The notes under the pieces: generated by a model
What the model was told of the DNA's origin: nothing
Seen by the model: the letters and a program-made list of their open reading frames with translations, nothing else
The model's database searches: none
Assembly: GCA_905221605.1 (NCBI GenBank)
Contig: CAJNDS010000413.1
Location: 62,001-126,000 of the forward strand
Source of the DNA: Symbiodinium natans
Lineage: Eukaryota; Sar; Dinophyceae; Suessiales; Symbiodiniaceae
DNA length: 64,000 nt
Direction of reading: 5' to 3'
Translations under genes and position numbers: made by a program
Shown here: piece after piece, positions 61,645-64,000 of the stretch
Layout of the letters: every line of letters begins with the position of its first letter
Numbering within the stretch: position 1 is the stretch's first letter

Positions 61645-61757
61645 AATGGGTACTTGTAAATATCGGGCTATAAGTAGGGTAACTATGGGCTCATGGGTAC
61701 TTACAATTCGGGTACTTGTAACCCTGCTTATAAATACCCATGAACCCTCCAAGCTAC
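61645..61757. mobile_element. Family-1 element with eroded left end
   Basis: GGGTACTTGTAAATATCGGGCTATAAGTAGGG to TATAAATACCCATGAACCCTCCAAG. The left ACTTGGAGG is replaced by TTTAGGG units. Confidence 0.65.
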
Positions 61758-61759
61758 GG

Positions 61760-62000
61760 TCCGTCTCTTCACGTCGTATGGCTCCCAACCAGATTCGCCA
61801 TCAGGGCGAACACAATTGAAAGCTTCCAGAGAATCAGGGTACCCCCTTTTGAACCCCCAAAAAATATTAAGGATAATCCCCTTCAGAAACCCTGAAGTGG
61901 AGGCCTGGTCTGCATGCCTCATTGCATTCAAGCTCCTACCCGGCTTGGCATCCCCGTCTTTAGAGATGACGGGCGGCTGTTCTGTTGAGGAAAGCTGAGA
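61760..62000 (-). CDS. Possible exons, unknown
   Basis: Minus-strand segments PPVISKDGDAKPGRSLNAMR (about 62000-61890) and DSLEAFNCVRPDGESGWEPY, then DVKRRTV (about 61833-61757), lie on either side of a short GGGGGTTCAAAAGGGGG stretch that may be intron. No family. Confidence 0.35.
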
Positions 62001-62209
62001 TCTTCGGGCGCCCAGCGGGCAGAGTAATGGGTAATGGGAAACGTTTAAGCTTCGACGCTCACGGTCGGTCACGGGTCTGGGGGCGTGAGCTGAGGGCTTC
62101 GGGTTTTGCAATGCAGGACTTTGCCTGAACTCTGAAAAGCGACCTGAGGATAGCTTGCGGGTCGCACCTGGTTCTTCCTCAAGGTGCTCCCATCTTGCAT
62201 CGTGCATAC

Positions 62210-64000
62210 ACGCATATACAGTGCCATTGAAAATGGCCGCCCATGAGTACTACTGGGCTGCGGCTTGCAAGCTACGAGCAGCTGGCCTGCCCTAACATGC
62301 TGTCGCCTCTCATGCCCCAAAGCTACACGCAAGAACAAGAACAATGCATCGAAACAACGTCTTCACAATGCCTCATCAATCATCCCCTGCTTTGCATTTC
62401 TCTCCCCCGCTAAGGCCAGCCGTTACGGCACTACGATCATCCACCCATGTCGCTTATCTTTATCTGCTCACAAGCCCTCTCAAAAAACTTTTGCGGCAAG
62501 TGACATCAAGCGACATCACAGCGCGCAGCTCCATTGCCCAACAGTGCTCATGTATAACGCTTTTCACGGCACAGTCACAAGCACAATAAAAGAATGCATT
62601 GAACCGTCTTAGTCTTTGACTTTCTTGTTGGACAGATCGAGCTGCTGCGCAGCTGTCACCGCAACAATCGGTTGTAGCTGTCCTGTTCGCACGGTCTTTG
62701 CTCCCATCTAACGAACCTTAGCCGGACAAACAGCGATTTCCTTCTCAAGCATGTCGGAAACAGGCCTATTGCAATGGTGACTAATGTGGCGATGCGCCGA
62801 CATGTGCCGAGTGCCGTGCTGATCTTCGGACCAATAGCCGACTCGATAGTCGCCTTCTGCGGAGGTGTAAGCCTTAGCCAGGACAAACACAACAGCAGCC
62901 TACACTACGCAGAGTTACCAGGGCATGCGGCATTGCGACATGACCCAGAAGCATTCACAGACGTGTCTGCCCTTCGCTGCTACACGGCTGAGACTGTCAG
63001 TTGTGCCAGTGCGCGCACGACTCCTATGCATTTGCAGAATGCGGCAGGCTAGGACTTCCCACTCCGCGGCCATGTCGTTTGCCTTGCCTTGGCAATGTGA
63101 GACGAGAGATGGCAGTTCAGCCCTGAAACCTCATACTAAACTTTACTTGGAGGTTCTTGGGTATTTACGGGTCGGTTTTAAAAAGGGTATCTATGGAAAT
63201 ACGTAACATCATTTCGGGTACTTATAACCCTGCTAAGAAGTACCCTAGTGACCTTTAAGTACCAAGCCCTGCGCCCAAACTCAACCCAAAGCCCCATCGC
63301 ATCGCAGCATAGGTGTAGGCAGGGCCTCTGCCATTTGTGTTCGTGTCCCTCCCTGCGCCCCCCTTGATCCCCCCGCCTGCCTCGGATTTGATTCTACGAC
63401 TCAGGATTTGTTCTTCTTGCAAGCCGGCGAAATATCCGGAACCTCCTCAGTTACTAGGGTCTTGGCTGCCACTCTCCATCATAGCAGCGTCCATCGGCCC
63501 AGGTGAACTTGCCCATGCCATGCTTCATGTCCTCGCGGGGCCACGGGCCCTTCTCCCAGAAGCAAAAGGGATGTTATCGCTCAAGTGTTGGTTGTCTGCT
63601 CGCTTGACTGGAATGCAAGGCCGCACAAGATGGAATAACGTTTCCATGTTTGCATCTGAGTAAAAGGCACGGGTGCCTATATGATGCTTTCGAACCCTCG
63701 CAGCGCTGCTGACGGCTCAAGGCCAACATGCGACAATCGTTCACGAGGCGCGTGCATCGAGGTACTCGCCCTCGTAGGACATGGTGCCTGCACGACTGTT
63801 GCACTATGCCACTACGAATCCGCACAGCTCCCACACGACAACTGGTGCACCTTTGGGGGTCCTCCAAACCTTAGCAGCAGCAGATATAACATATATTAAC
63901 ATATTTATATATATATATATATAGCTTGTTCAAAAGAAATTGTATGAAAGAATATCCGACATCGAACTCCATGAGGGCTCGAGCTACGACATCCTGCGGG
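62210..64000. other. No supported gene at the window end
   Basis: ORFs on both strands are short and overlapping. A family-1 element lies at 63145-63261 and an AT microsatellite at 63890-63925. Confidence 0.5.
63145..63261. mobile_element. Family-1 inverted-repeat element
   Basis: ACTTGGAGGTTCTTGGGTATTTAC to AGTACCCTAGTGACCTTTAAGT. Confidence 0.7.

Overview
The window looks like nuclear DNA of a dinoflagellate, most likely a Symbiodinium-type alga. The reasons are: dozens of interstitial TTTAGGG/CCCTAAA tracts; genes cut into many short exons whose introns mostly begin with GC and sometimes GA instead of GT; a 14-nt match to the 3' end of the dinoflagellate spliced-leader RNA, recalled from knowledge; FNIP-like repeats; a divergent LINE; and nearly every supportable gene on the minus strand. 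I saw no rRNA gene, tRNA gene or CRISPR array. Exons were joined by reading protein similarity across introns, requiring AG at the acceptor and an unbroken reading frame. No transcript was available, so joins are models.

Layout, in window order (all minus strand unless said): a partial tandem beta-carbonic anhydrase (1-947); a secreted Cys-rich protein of nine short exons separated by small inverted-repeat introns (3516-6219); single exons of unknown genes (about 6965-8510); an exon-poor stretch with the spliced-leader relic (10-13.8 kb); a complete six-exon secreted protein with two HAD-like domains (13884-16491); an SMP-domain lipid-transfer-type gene ending 83 bp upstream of it (16574-20046); a block of about 13 kb without telomere-like repeats (about 21.2-34.5 kb); an RPASA-type protein (35709-36641); a secreted fucosyltransferase-like enzyme (36994-38499); a repeat-rich exon-poor stretch (39-45.6 kb); an unknown gene with a C-terminal membrane segment (45615-46934); a long family-3 glycoside hydrolase gene (47817-55857); and scattered exons of unrecognised genes to the end.

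The 21-34.5 kb block holds a LINE: ORF1; a TGA-CTAG stop in frame with ORF2; endonuclease and reverse transcriptase; then a frameshifted RNase H. It also holds a membrane/coiled-coil ORF, a 2OG-Fe(II)-dioxygenase-like ORF, FNIP-like repeats and AATTACGAATT arrays.

The most striking theme is intron biology. Several families of short inverted-repeat elements sit exactly at intron positions. Some carry their own splice sites and are flanked by short direct repeats, as expected of introner transposons. Others nest inside longer introns. Across four genes, 29 frame-consistent introns give 20 GC-AG, 6 GT-AG and 3 GA-AG. The secreted hydrolase, fucosyltransferase, HAD-like protein and Cys-rich protein suggest neighbours acting in the secretory pathway or cell covering, but nothing here proves a shared pathway.
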